Notes: generated by a model from the letters alone, not told the origin. Positions 19,056 to 28,032 are shown, counted from the first letter of the stretch. The stretch is 60,829 bases of DNA from Trichocoleus sp. FACHB-40 (GCF_014695915.1 NZ_JACJPF010000095.1:1-60829); one strand, 5' to 3'. Translations and numbers: made by a program.

Positions 19056-19083
19056 CAAAACAAAGCCTGCCAACGCAAAGGCT
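19056..19083 (+). repeat. REP-like hairpin (degenerate copy)
   Basis: AAACAAAGCCTGC resembles the arm and left stem of the REP family, but the right half (GCAAAGGCT) is imperfect. It lies between convergent genes. Confidence 0.45.
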
Positions 19084-19113
19084 AGTTTGAGCAGAATTTA
19101 GAAGCAAGCGTTG

Positions 19114-19356
19114 CTACTCAGAAGTGTCGGTAGTTTCCTGGGGAACACCAATTTCAGCTTCCGCACGGCTTAACATCGAATCGTGCAAGTGTTCCTTATG
19201 TTGACGGTACTGCGCCATCAATTCTCGCGCCTGTTCCTGGGTGTGGGCGTTTTCGGGTTCCGCCGCTTCCGCACGACTTAACATCGAATCATGCAAGTGT
19301 TCTTTGTGTTGACGGTGTTGTGCCATCAATCCCCGTGCTTGTTCTTCGGTACTCAT
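19114..19356 (-). CDS. Small cyanobacterial protein with tandem duplication
   Basis: An 80-residue helical protein built from two nearly identical halves: EQARGLMAQHRQHKEHLHDS then MLSRAEA, and EQARELMAQYRQHKEHLHDS then MLSRAEA. The unit resembles a short cyanobacterial family usually seen once, with the pattern EQARALMMRHRH...SMLSRAAAE. The function is unknown. The two DNA halves are also nearly identical, so the duplication is recent. It lies downstream of tlyA on the same strand. Confidence 0.6.
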   Translation of the reverse strand: MSTEEQARGLMAQHRQHKEHLHDSMLSRAEAAEPENAHTQEQARELMAQYRQHKEHLHDSMLSRAEAEIGVPQETTDTSE

Positions 19357-19431
19357 GCGATCGCCCTCTGAATGCTTCTGTCTTCATTTCACCTGAATCT
19401 AGAGAAACAGTAACAAAGATGACAGAAAAAT

Positions 19432-20292
19432 TTACGATTTTAAATTATTCCGAAAGTGAGATGCAGCAGCTTGAGTAATTTGTTTAATCTCCTCTAAGCT
19501 CAGCTTAGTCCCCTGTGGATTAACGGGGGTGGAGTCTATAGCTGGTGTAGCGTTCTCCATTCCTAACCACAACAAATACTCGATATTCCCAGCTGGGCCA
19601 GTTATTGGCGACCAAATTAAGCCGCGATAATTCCATCCTAATTGTTGGGCTGTTTGCAATACCTGAAAAATTGCATTTGCCTGATCGTCAGTATCTCGGA
19701 CTACGCCTTTTTTACCAACACGTTCGCGCCCGACTTCAAACTGCGGCTTTACTAGCAATACCGCTTCTCTGGGAGGCTGCGTTAATTGCCACAAAGCATC
19801 GAGAATTTTGGTTAGGGAAATAAATGAAACATCTACAACTGTTAAATCTGCTGGCTGTTCATCACCGTACAATTCCTCTGGTGTGAGATAGCGCAGATTA
19901 GTCCGTTCTTTCAACACTACCCGCGCATCGTTGCGTAATTTCCAGTCAGCTTGTCCGTAACCGACATCAATCCCGTAAACTTTTTTTGCCCCAGCTTGCA
20001 GCAAACAATCGGTGAATCCGCCAGTGGAAATTCCGCCATCTAAGCAAATCCGATCTTGTACAGGAATGCCAAATTCTTCTAAAGCATGGATAAGTTTTTC
20101 CCCGCCTCTAGAAACAAAACGCGATCGCTCTTTAATTTTAATTTGCGCCTCGGTTTCTACCTCAGTTCCCGGCTTATCAATGACTTGCTGATTTACCATT
20201 ACTTCCCCAGCCCGAATTAGCCGCTGTGCTAACTGTCGGGAGGCGCATAAATCAAGTTCTACTAATAAGGTGTCGAGTCGTTGTTTCGCCAT
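19432..20292 (-). CDS. tlyA: TlyA-family rRNA 2'-O-methyltransferase
   Basis: A 286-residue protein with an N-terminal S4 RNA-binding domain (RLDTLLVELDLCASRQLAQR, VMVNQQVIDKPG) and an FtsJ-like SAM methyltransferase domain (LDGGISTGGFTDCLLQAGA, VYGIDVGYGQ, DVSFISLTKIL, LLVKPQFEVGRE). TlyA enzymes methylate the 2'-OH of C1920 in helix 69 of 23S rRNA, and some also C1409 of 16S rRNA. Its start lies 22 bp from a Y-RNA-like unit on the same strand. Another such unit (27357-27543) contains a copy of helix 69. Confidence 0.88.
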   Translation of the reverse strand: MAKQRLDTLLVELDLCASRQLAQRLIRAGEVMVNQQVIDKPGTEVETEAQIKIKERSRFVSRGGEKLIHALEEFGIPVQDRICLDGGISTGGFTDCLLQAGAKKVYGIDVGYGQADWKLRNDARVVLKERTNLRYLTPEELYGDEQPADLTVVDVSFISLTKILDALWQLTQPPREAVLLVKPQFEVGRERVGKKGVVRDTDDQANAIFQVLQTAQQLGWNYRGLIWSPITGPAGNIEYLLWLGMENATPAIDSTPVNPQGTKLSLEEIKQITQAAASHFRNNLKS

Positions 20293-20313
20293 TAATTATA
20301 TATATTAGGGATT

Positions 20314-20529
20314 GCTTGCATGCAAGTTAATAGAGCAAAGCGATCGCAATCAGAAAAGTAACTCCGCTGGTTAGTTATTACACACTATTTAAAGGATAGC
20401 TACTTAATCGCTTACCTCCCAGGTTCTTCGCCCCTTCCTCGCACGTTCGCTGCTTCGATCGAGTCGAAGCCACGGATACTTATCCTCTCGTACGCAGTAT
20501 GTATGCTCTAAAAGTTAGGGCACGCAAGC
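20314..20529 (-). ncRNA. Y-RNA-like unit 8, contains sarcin-ricin-loop core
   Basis: A non-coding unit of the Ro60-linked family, 5 bp after the vWA gene stop codon. The outer stem pairs GCTTGCGTGC with GCATGCAAGC (10 bp, one G-U). The 5' box reads CCCTAACTTTTAGAGCATAC and the 3' box GCTCTATTAACTTGCATGC; the inner stem is AGAGC/GCTCT. Near the 5' side the segment GTACGAGAGGA (minus strand, 20493 to 20483) equals 23S rRNA positions 2655-2665, the core of the sarcin-ricin loop, here closed by ATACT/AGTAT. A second hairpin, GCTTCGA-CTCGA-TCGAAGC, follows. Confidence 0.7.
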
Positions 20530-20534
20530 ATTAC

Positions 20535-21332
20535 CTAGACAATTAATGCATCCAAAAAACCACGCTTTCCAAGTCGTGCGATCGCAGATGCAACTTGCAG
20601 TCTTGGACAAGCGAGAGTTTCAGCAGTAGCGCTGACATCTAGAGAACCAAGACGCTGTACGGTATCTAATACTTTACCGTCAAATTCCAAGTTGCGGAAT
20701 TCGCTAGTTAGCATAGCTACCATCTGACTGATAACATCTTTAGCATTGCGGACAGAGGCACATTGCCCACTCGTGCCAAGTGCGATCGCGGTAAACGACT
20801 GCAACGTAGCGCGATCGCTTCCCATACACAGCGCATGAACCGTTACCCGCTGATTTTCCGCCGCCGCCGTTACCGACTGCACCGTTAAACCATTAGGATA
20901 TCGCGCCGGATCGGTATGCGTGAAGCCCTCAGCATCGCGATCTGCATGGAAACCGTGTGGCGGTGCATCACCCACCAACAAAATAAAGCGACAACTGTTG
21001 CGTCTCCACTTCATCTGGTTAGCCGCATCCTGAACACCATCATAAACAGCTTCCGGATGATCTCCACCCCCATTAGCTTCTAGTTTGTTGATGTTCTTCT
21101 GCATCTCCTGCAACTTTGCAGTCAGCGGATAGATGCGAGTTACAAAACTGGTGTCTTGTGGAGGGTGATCGCGGTATTCTACTAAACCGACTTGCAAATC
21201 GATATCACTGTCAGCAGATAGCAGGCGAATTGTATCCAACAATTGCTGTTTTGCTTCTTGGATGAAACTACCCATACTGCCAGTTGTATCAATTACAAAG
21301 CACACATCAACATGATTAAGACCTTTTTTCAT
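20535..21332 (-). CDS. vWA-domain protein
   Basis: A 265-residue protein with a von Willebrand A domain. Its metal-binding motif is DTTGSM near residue 15. It also has VGLVEYRDHPPQDT and GGGDHPEAVYDGV and closes with FILLVGDAPPHG. The last 60 residues (TVQRLGSLDVSATAETLA, RLQVASAIARLGKRGFL) look like a small winged-helix domain. It is cytoplasmic, with no signal peptide. A Y-RNA-like unit begins 5 bp after its stop codon and is probably on the same transcript, which ties it to the Ro60 locus 2.6 kb away. Confidence 0.78.
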   Translation of the reverse strand: MKKGLNHVDVCFVIDTTGSMGSFIQEAKQQLLDTIRLLSADSDIDLQVGLVEYRDHPPQDTSFVTRIYPLTAKLQEMQKNINKLEANGGGDHPEAVYDGVQDAANQMKWRRNSCRFILLVGDAPPHGFHADRDAEGFTHTDPARYPNGLTVQSVTAAAENQRVTVHALCMGSDRATLQSFTAIALGTSGQCASVRNAKDVISQMVAMLTSEFRNLEFDGKVLDTVQRLGSLDVSATAETLACPRLQVASAIARLGKRGFLDALIV

Positions 21333-21376
21333 AATTAGTTTCGCCTATTTTAGTTAAAAAATTACCCGGCGAATGG

Positions 21377-21416
21377 AATTCGCGGCTACACAAACGAAGT
21401 CCGCCTGCGCGGACTA
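21377..21416 (+). repeat. REP-like hairpin (copy 3), left end of TnpA element
   Basis: GAATTCGCGGCTACACAAAC is followed by the hairpin AGTCCGCC / GCGCGGACT. An inverted copy with nearly the same sequence lies on the other side of the TnpA gene at 21970-22008. Confidence 0.75.
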
Positions 21417-21463
21417 AATGCGATAATCGTGGTTGAAAATTTGCAGATTTAGGTTGAGGGCAG

Positions 21464-21859
21464 ATGAGGTCGAATTTCACGCAGTTGTATCTCCATTCTG
21501 TTTGGGCTACTTGGGATAGATTGCCTATAATTACGCCGGATATCCAGAAGGTAATCTATGCAGCCATTGTTAGACAGTGTAAACAACTCGGATGCACAGC
21601 GATCGCTGTTGGTGGTATTGAAGATCATGTCCATCTTTTGACGAGTTTCCCATCTACACTGGCTGTATCTGATTTAGTTAAGCAAGTTAAAGGTAGTTCT
21701 TCTCATCTAATTACTCACGAAATTAAACCTGGTGAATTCTTTAAATGGCAAGGCAGCTACGGGGCTTTTACTATCAGCCATGATGCTATCGATAAAGCGG
21801 CTGATTACATCCGAGACCAGGCGATTCATCACCAACAGAAATCAACTATTTCTACTTGA
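21464..21859 (+). CDS. IS200/IS605-like TnpA, REP-associated tyrosine transposase
   Basis: A 131-residue Y1 transposase. The HUH motif is DHVHLL (His55, His57) and the catalytic Tyr is probably Tyr115 in AADYIRDQAIHH. These enzymes cut single-stranded DNA next to hairpins. The gene has no accessory tnpB. It is flanked by inverted hairpins of the GCTACACAAAC family, with a third copy at 21914, and further copies lie up to 9 kb away. This matches RAYT enzymes that mobilise REP sequences more than it does a plain insertion sequence. Confidence 0.85.
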   Translation: MRSNFTQLYLHSVWATWDRLPIITPDIQKVIYAAIVRQCKQLGCTAIAVGGIEDHVHLLTSFPSTLAVSDLVKQVKGSSSHLITHEIKPGEFFKWQGSYGAFTISHDAIDKAADYIRDQAIHHQQKSTIST

Positions 21860-21910
21860 GAATTGACTCCTAAATAATTTATTTTTGTCTGATTTGTCTG
21901 AGCGGTTGAA

Positions 21911-21947
21911 ACCGCAGCTACACAGGCTCAACCCGCCTTCGCGGGTT
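21911..21947 (+). repeat. REP-like hairpin (copy 4)
   Basis: CGCAGCTACACAGG leads into AACCCGCC / GCGGGTT. It is in the same orientation as the TnpA gene. Confidence 0.65.
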
Positions 21948-21969
21948 TCAAGATTCTCAATTTTCCGAT

Positions 21970-22008
21970 AGTCCGCGAAGGCAGACTATGTTTGTGTAGC
22001 CGCGAATT
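21970..22008 (-). repeat. REP-like hairpin (inverted copy), right end of TnpA element
   Basis: Read on the minus strand it gives AATTCGCGGCTACACAAAC followed by the hairpin AGTCTGCC / GCGGACT. It is the inverted partner of the copy at 21377-21416. Confidence 0.7.
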
Positions 22009-22023
22009 ATATTAGCCGAGGCT

Positions 22024-22848
22024 CTAATAATCGCGCTCGGCTATTTCCTTTATACACCTATCACAAAACCATCCTTCCTCATCCTCATTGAAGTCATCGC
22101 CGAAATCTTGAGCTGTGGTTTCTCCTGGCTCGATTAGTGACAGAATGAGGCATTCACATCGCAAGCAGAATTTTACAAAGTAGCGGACTTCACAACGGAA
22201 GCAATGGACAGTCCTATCCTTTGAGGTTGGATCGGGAAAAGCGACTGCCTCCTTATGGCATTGCTCACACAAAAGCAAATCATGTTCTACTCCATAGTCT
22301 TTAGGATGCAGTGAGATATTATGCTCTGCCATTCGTTCGGCATAGGAGCCGAAGGCATTTAGCAGTGCTTCGTAGGTACGCTCTGTGAGTTCATTTTGAA
22401 GATCAAGTCCTAGTTCTTTATAAAGGAATATTTTCAAAAAACGCATAGCCCGACCGACGTAGTTTTCAATCTGCTCATAATCGCCAGCAAATTCATAGTG
22501 TTCGATGGAGTTTCTTACCTTTCGTAGGAACTCTAAATCACTTTTATCCTGTTCTGATAAACAAACCCCAATCTGATGTAGGCGTTTTATTATATTTTTA
22601 AAATCGACCGTATAACCATCAGGTTCTACTTTCTTGTTCTTATAAATCTGTTCAAGACCATCTTTCGCAAGTCGTGCTTTGAGGAATAACTCCGTTGCAT
22701 GAAAAATGTGAAGGACTGTGTACTTAAGGTCAGTATCCCTTTCAGCAGCGCACAAATGCTCAACGGAATGCTCAAGGGAGTCCATCGCATTATCTTCAAG
22801 CCCCAAGACGAAATTGTTACCACTCGAAGAATCTGTTATTTCTGTCAT
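22024..22848 (-). CDS. HEPN-like protein with C-terminal Cys clusters
   Basis: I know no named family for this 274-residue protein. The N-terminal half is all-helical with the HEPN signature RNSIEH (Arg112-x4-His117), the catalytic motif of many RNases in tRNA-cutting toxins and abortive infection systems. It also has the typical FHATELFLKARL helix. The C-terminal half has three CxxC-type pairs (LLCEQCHKEA, HCFRCEVR, FCLRCEC) and WFCDRCI, which suggests zinc ribbons. It may be an RNase or only a HEPN-fold protein. It lies between the vWA/unit 8 pair and the EF-Ts/Ro60 operon on the same strand. Confidence 0.55.
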   Translation of the reverse strand: MTEITDSSSGNNFVLGLEDNAMDSLEHSVEHLCAAERDTDLKYTVLHIFHATELFLKARLAKDGLEQIYKNKKVEPDGYTVDFKNIIKRLHQIGVCLSEQDKSDLEFLRKVRNSIEHYEFAGDYEQIENYVGRAMRFLKIFLYKELGLDLQNELTERTYEALLNAFGSYAERMAEHNISLHPKDYGVEHDLLLCEQCHKEAVAFPDPTSKDRTVHCFRCEVRYFVKFCLRCECLILSLIEPGETTAQDFGDDFNEDEEGWFCDRCIKEIAERDY

Positions 22849-22884
22849 TACTTATATGAAGAAAATTATAAGACAAGTTTTTAG

Positions 22885-22910
22885 TAAGGTGGGCAAGATT
22901 GCCCACCTTA
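22885..22910. repeat. Cyanobacterial palindromic repeat GGTGGGCA/TGCCCACC
   Basis: TAAGGTGGGCA and TGCCCACCTTA form an 11-bp stem with a 4-nt loop. A related, imperfect copy (GGCGGACAAGATGCCCACC) is at 23101-23119. This is a common short dispersed repeat of cyanobacteria. Confidence 0.6.
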
Positions 22911-22923
22911 CTATTAAACTAAC

Positions 22924-22998
22924 CTAATTATCAACTCGCACTGGCAATGGTGTCTCCAGAATTTCCATGAACACCTCTAAGCACGATCGCTTTCCAAG
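22924..22998 (-). pseudogene. Remnant of the 3' end of a second Ro60-like gene
   Basis: On the minus strand this reads NLLGKRSC then [18 protein letters not shown] and a stop. It matches the last residues of the intact Ro60-like protein ([18 protein letters not shown]) almost exactly. Nothing upstream continues the match, so only the last 20 to 30 codons survive. The EF-Ts gene is therefore bracketed by two copies of the Ro60 3' end, in direct orientation. Confidence 0.75.
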
Positions 22999-23142
22999 TA
23001 AGTTATGCTCATCCGACAACTTTCAGTCTCGGTTTCCCTTTTTTGAATACCCGTTAAGCATTTCAAGTGATTGCTATTTGGGTTTCTTCTCCAGCAAGTA
23101 GGGCGGACAAGATGCCCACCCCACAAGTATAAACTGTCAGCT

Positions 23143-23805
23143 TTATTCCCTACCGCCCATTTGTGCAGCGACTTCTTCGGCAAAGTTGCTTTCAGGCTTT
23201 GCAATGCCTTCGCCTAAGTTAAAGCGGACAAAGCGACGCACTTGGATATTTTCGCCGAGTTGAGCTACGCTTTGCTTCACCAGTTCTTCCACCACGATAC
23301 TTTGGTCGCGAATGTAAGGCTGATCCATCAAAGACATTTCTTTCAGGCGTTTTTCAATTCGTCCTTGAAGAATTTTTTCTTTGATGTTTGCTGGTTTGGA
23401 AGTTAAGTCATCGCGTCCCATTTCGATTTGTGTTTCTTTCTGGACAATTGCAGCCGGAATGTCTGCTACCTTTATATACTCCACGTTCGGACAAGCGGCA
23501 ATTTGCATGGCGATGTTTCGCACCAGGTTTTGAAATACTTCACTGCGACTTACAAAATCAGTTTCGCAGTTCACTTCTACTAGCACGCCGACTCTACCGC
23601 CAGTATGAATGTAGCTGTCAATAATTCCTTCTGCCGAAATACGATGGCTTCCGTCGCATGTTCTACTCATACTTTTTTGCCGCAACCATGCGATCGCTTT
23701 CGCCATATCGCCATTGGTTTCATCCAGCGCCTTTTTACAATTCATCATGCCTGCACCTGTTTGTTGGCGCAGTTCTTTGACGGCTTTTGCAGTTATTTCC
23801 ACCAT
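23143..23805 (-). CDS. tsf: Elongation factor Ts (probable paralogue)
   Basis: A 220-residue EF-Ts, the usual length in cyanobacteria. EF-Ts exchanges GDP on EF-Tu. The N-terminal UBA-like module has [18 protein letters not shown], and the EF-Tu contact TDFV is at 82-85. The C-terminal part keeps [17 protein letters not shown] and [10 protein letters not shown]. Residues 45-56 ([12 protein letters not shown]) differ from the usual SAEKK-like linker. tsf normally follows rpsB, and here rpsB is absent. The gene sits 144 bp downstream of the Ro60-like gene with a strong ribosome binding site (AAGGAGGAATCAAACATG). I therefore suspect a second, specialised copy. Confidence 0.85.
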   Translation of the reverse strand: MVEITAKAVKELRQQTGAGMMNCKKALDETNGDMAKAIAWLRQKSMSRTCDGSHRISAEGIIDSYIHTGGRVGVLVEVNCETDFVSRSEVFQNLVRNIAMQIAACPNVEYIKVADIPAAIVQKETQIEMGRDDLTSKPANIKEKILQGRIEKRLKEMSLMDQPYIRDQSIVVEELVKQSVAQLGENIQVRRFVRFNLGEGIAKPESNFAEEVAAQMGGRE

Positions 23806-23849
23806 GTTTGATTCCTCCTTGACTAATAATTTTGTTGACCTCTCCCCAA

Positions 23850-23872
23850 CCCCTCTCCTGCGAGGAGAGGGG
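23850..23872. repeat. GC-rich palindrome with T-run
   Basis: CCCCTCTCC TGCGA GGAGAGGGG followed by CTTTTTT on the plus strand. It is a common cyanobacterial repeat shaped like a terminator, but the flanking genes run on the minus strand, so its role here is uncertain. Confidence 0.5.
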
Positions 23873-23948
23873 CTTTTTTCTTCCCGTTCCTTACGAGGGT
23901 TAGGGGTTAGGTTTTCTCACGCTACTATGGCGCTACAATTGAGCCGAT

Positions 23949-25569
<1,621 letters not shown>

Positions 25570-25614
25570 GACAACTGCCATTATAATTCGCCAAGCAAGA
25601 GACTGTCATCCCTG

Positions 25615-26432
<818 letters not shown>

Positions 26433-26470
26433 TGTTATACTCCTCCTCATAATTAGAAATGAAATATTGA

Positions 26471-26598
26471 CACTACGCGCAAGTTGAGAAAGCTGTTCGG
26501 ATATACACGGGAGTTGAACCCGTCACTGCTTGATTCTGAGTCAAGTGCTCTAACCAGATGAGCTAGTATGTAAGCTTTATCGATTAGGGCGCGTAGTG
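26471..26598 (-). ncRNA. Y-RNA-like unit 2, with tRNA-like domain (CAG loop)
   Basis: Outer stem CACTACGCGC/GCGCGTAGTG (10 bp), inner stem AAAGCT/AGCTTT, 5' box CCCTAATCGATAAAGCTTAC, 3' box CTCAACTTGCGCG. The centre folds as a tRNA: D arm GCTCATCTGGTTAGAGC, anticodon-like arm CTTGA-CTCAGAA-TCAAG, T arm ACGGG-TTCAACT-CCCGT. Only about 4 bp of acceptor (ATAC/GTAT) remain, and the Y stem continues from it. The variable loop is short, so it would not be a normal tRNA-Leu despite the CAG triplet. Confidence 0.75.
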
Positions 26599-26624
26599 GA
26601 AATTTTGACAATTAGAAATAATGA

Positions 26625-26798
26625 GTGTCCCGCACAAGTTTAAAAAGCTATTCACTGGAGAGTTACCGTTACTCTACACTGCCAAATAATGGCAGCGCTA
26701 GGAATCGTTGGCGTAGCCTGCGCGTAAGCGCATACCTACATTTCCCGCTTATCAAGCGGGAAATGTAGGTATGCTTCTCAGGTTAGGGCGCGAAACAC
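26625..26798 (-). ncRNA. Y-RNA-like unit 3, with D-arm-like hairpin and long stem
   Basis: The outer stem GTGTTTCGC pairs with GCGGGACAC through two G-U pairs. The 5' box is CCCTAACCTGAGAAGCATAC and the 3' box TTTTTAAACTTGTGCGGG. The centre has a perfect 21-bp hairpin (GCATACCTACATTTCCCGCTT with its complement), a CTGCCA/TGGCAG hairpin and AGAGT-AACGGTA-ACTCT. The last looks like a D arm; AGAGTAACGG also occurs in 23S rRNA, but that match is short. Confidence 0.65.
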
Positions 26799-26864
26799 AA
26801 AATTTAAAGCTGAGTATCCATAAAAGACACTATCTAGTTTGCAATCTGTTTTTGAAAAAATTGT

Positions 26865-26979
26865 CACCTCGCACAAGTTCAGAAAGCTGCTTCGGGAGTT
26901 GAACCCGACTTATCGATTAAGAGTCGATCACTCTACCACAGAGTTAGTATGTAAGCTTTCTCAGTTAGGGTGCGAAGTG
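26865..26979 (-). ncRNA. Y-RNA-like unit 4, with tRNA-like domain (CTT loop)
   Basis: Outer stem CACTTCGCA/TGCGAGGTG with one G-U, inner stem GAAAGCT/AGCTTTC, 5' box CCCTAACTGAGAAAGCTTAC, 3' box CTGAACTTGTGCG. The centre has D arm ACTCTGTGGTAGAGT, anticodon-like arm ATCGA-CTCTTAA-TCGAT and T arm TCGGG-TTCAACT-CCCGA. No acceptor stem is present; both ends go straight into the Y stem. Confidence 0.75.
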
Positions 26980-27014
26980 GATATTTTTCTCTGCATTTGT
27001 GGAGAAATATGGGA

Positions 27015-27141
27015 GGCTACACGCAAGTCTAAGAAGCTTTTTTTACACCTCTCCAAAAGGCGGAGAGGGTAGGAATTGAACCTACAATTCGGTGTCCCGA
27101 ACGTTACCAGTTTGTATGCTTCAAAAGTCGGGGCGCGTGCC
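27015..27141 (-). ncRNA. Y-RNA-like unit 5, with tRNA-like domain
   Basis: Outer stem GGCACGC with GCGT-GTA-GCC (3-nt bulge), inner stem GAAGC/GCTTC, 5' box CCCCGACTTTTGAAGCATAC, 3' box CTTAGACTTGCGTG. The centre has a small D-like arm (AACTGGTAACGTT), a shortened anticodon-like hairpin (TTCGG-GACA-CCGAA), T arm GTAGG-TTCAATT-CCTAC and then an extra hairpin CCTCTCC/GGAGAGG where the acceptor would be. Confidence 0.7.
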
Positions 27142-27169
27142 ATCGACACCCACGATTTGTAATTTTTAA

Positions 27170-27338
27170 TCCCGCACAAGTTAGCAAAGCTGTTTTCACT
27201 TTGGCGCTCTATCCATTGAGCTACAGCCGCTTTTAATGCAGCTGGTGGGAATCGTAGGCGAAGCCTTCTCGAAGAGTACCCACTACCTCCCCGGTCGTAG
27301 CGGGAATGTGTGTATGCTTCACAAATTAGGGCGCGGGA
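27170..27338 (-). ncRNA. Y-RNA-like unit 6, with D-arm domain
   Basis: Outer stem TCCCGC/GCGGGA, inner stem AAGC/GCTT, 5' box CCCTAATTTGTGAAGCATAC, 3' box GCTAACTTGTGCGGG. The 3' half reads GCGGCTGTAGCTCAATGGAT then AGAGC, like the 5' acceptor strand and D arm of a tRNA-Arg-type gene. The GCGGCTG strand pairs instead with CAGCTGC just upstream. Other hairpins are CCCG-CTACGAC-CGGG and GTGGG/CCCAC. Confidence 0.68.
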
Positions 27339-27356
27339 AAAGCTTTTAAAAGGTTG

Positions 27357-27543
27357 CTCCATGCAAGTCGAAAAAGCTATTTCACATCTGCCGTTCTTAC
27401 CAGGTTTACACCTGGCAGTGGACGCGCAAACTTCATCTAACGTGAGACTTAGAATGCTTCGCTAGTCGGTCGCCCGAACATCGCTACCTTAGGGCCGTTA
27501 TAGTTACGAAAAGAGTGTATGCTTCTTCTATCGGGACACGGAG
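27357..27543 (-). ncRNA. Y-RNA-like unit 7, with 23S rRNA helix 69 mimic
   Basis: The outer stem CTCCGTG pairs with CATGGAG (one G-U). The 5' box is CCCGATAGAAGAAGCATAC and the 3' box TTCGACTTGCATGG. Minus-strand positions 27507 to 27480 read CGTAACTATAACGG then CCCTAAGGTAGCGA. This matches the nearly invariant 23S rRNA helix 69 and following strand (E. coli about 1909-1936) at all but one base. TCGG-GCGA-CCGA and CCAGGT-GTAA-ACCTGG hairpins follow. It begins 13 bp after the stop codon of the 66-residue gene. Confidence 0.82.
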
Positions 27544-27556
27544 TGAAAGTTTTTAT

Positions 27557-27823
<267 letters not shown>

Positions 27824-27827
27824 TTAT

Positions 27828-27856
27828 ATACTACAATTGTAATACATGATTGTCAA
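27828..27856 (-). promoter_or_regulatory. Promoter with internal palindromic operator
   Basis: On the minus strand TTGACA, a 17-bp spacer, then TAGTAT. The spacer and -10 region contain TACAATTGTA, a perfect palindrome of the TACAnnTGTA type bound by BlaI/MecI/CopY-like repressors. It lies 71 bp before the ATG of the 66-residue protein gene and can drive the whole array and Ro60 operon. Confidence 0.55.
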
Positions 27857-27919
27857 GGGGATGGAAAAAATTCTTTCTTTCATCCTGAAAGCAAGCCATA
27901 CCCTTTGGTATCGGCGCAA

Positions 27920-27953
27920 GCGATCGCATCCTTGGAACGCTAACAGCTAAACT
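27920..27953. repeat. Direct repeat, left copy
   Basis: GCGATCGCATCCTTGGAACG then CTAACAGCTAAACTC. A near copy lies at 28578-28611, on the other side of the decayed toxin-antitoxin pair. Confidence 0.6.
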
Positions 27954-28032
27954 CGTATTGGCGTATATGCAAAGCAGAAGTATAGGTTGGGTTTCCTTGC
28001 GCCAACTCAAGCTATGACGATGGGCGATCGCA

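Noticed and set aside
26839-27362. Open frames of 77 and 133 codons through the array
   Set aside because: They cross several RNA units, have low-complexity translations typical of antisense tRNA, and no ribosome binding sites.
27480-27507. Homing endonuclease (I-CeuI-type) target as the reason for the rRNA-like sequence
   Set aside because: The match does coincide with that classic site, but no intron or endonuclease gene is nearby and the segment sits inside a conserved RNA unit.
26471-27543. Reading the array as ordinary tRNA genes
   Set aside because: The acceptor stems are missing or replaced by a shared Y-type stem, units 1, 3, 6, 7 and 8 are not tRNAs, and flanking boxes are conserved while the centres are not.
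26471-27543. Integron cassette array or CRISPR
   Set aside because: The shared ends lack the attC GTTRRRY core in the right place, the units have no ORFs, and there are no short direct repeats with uniform spacers or cas genes.
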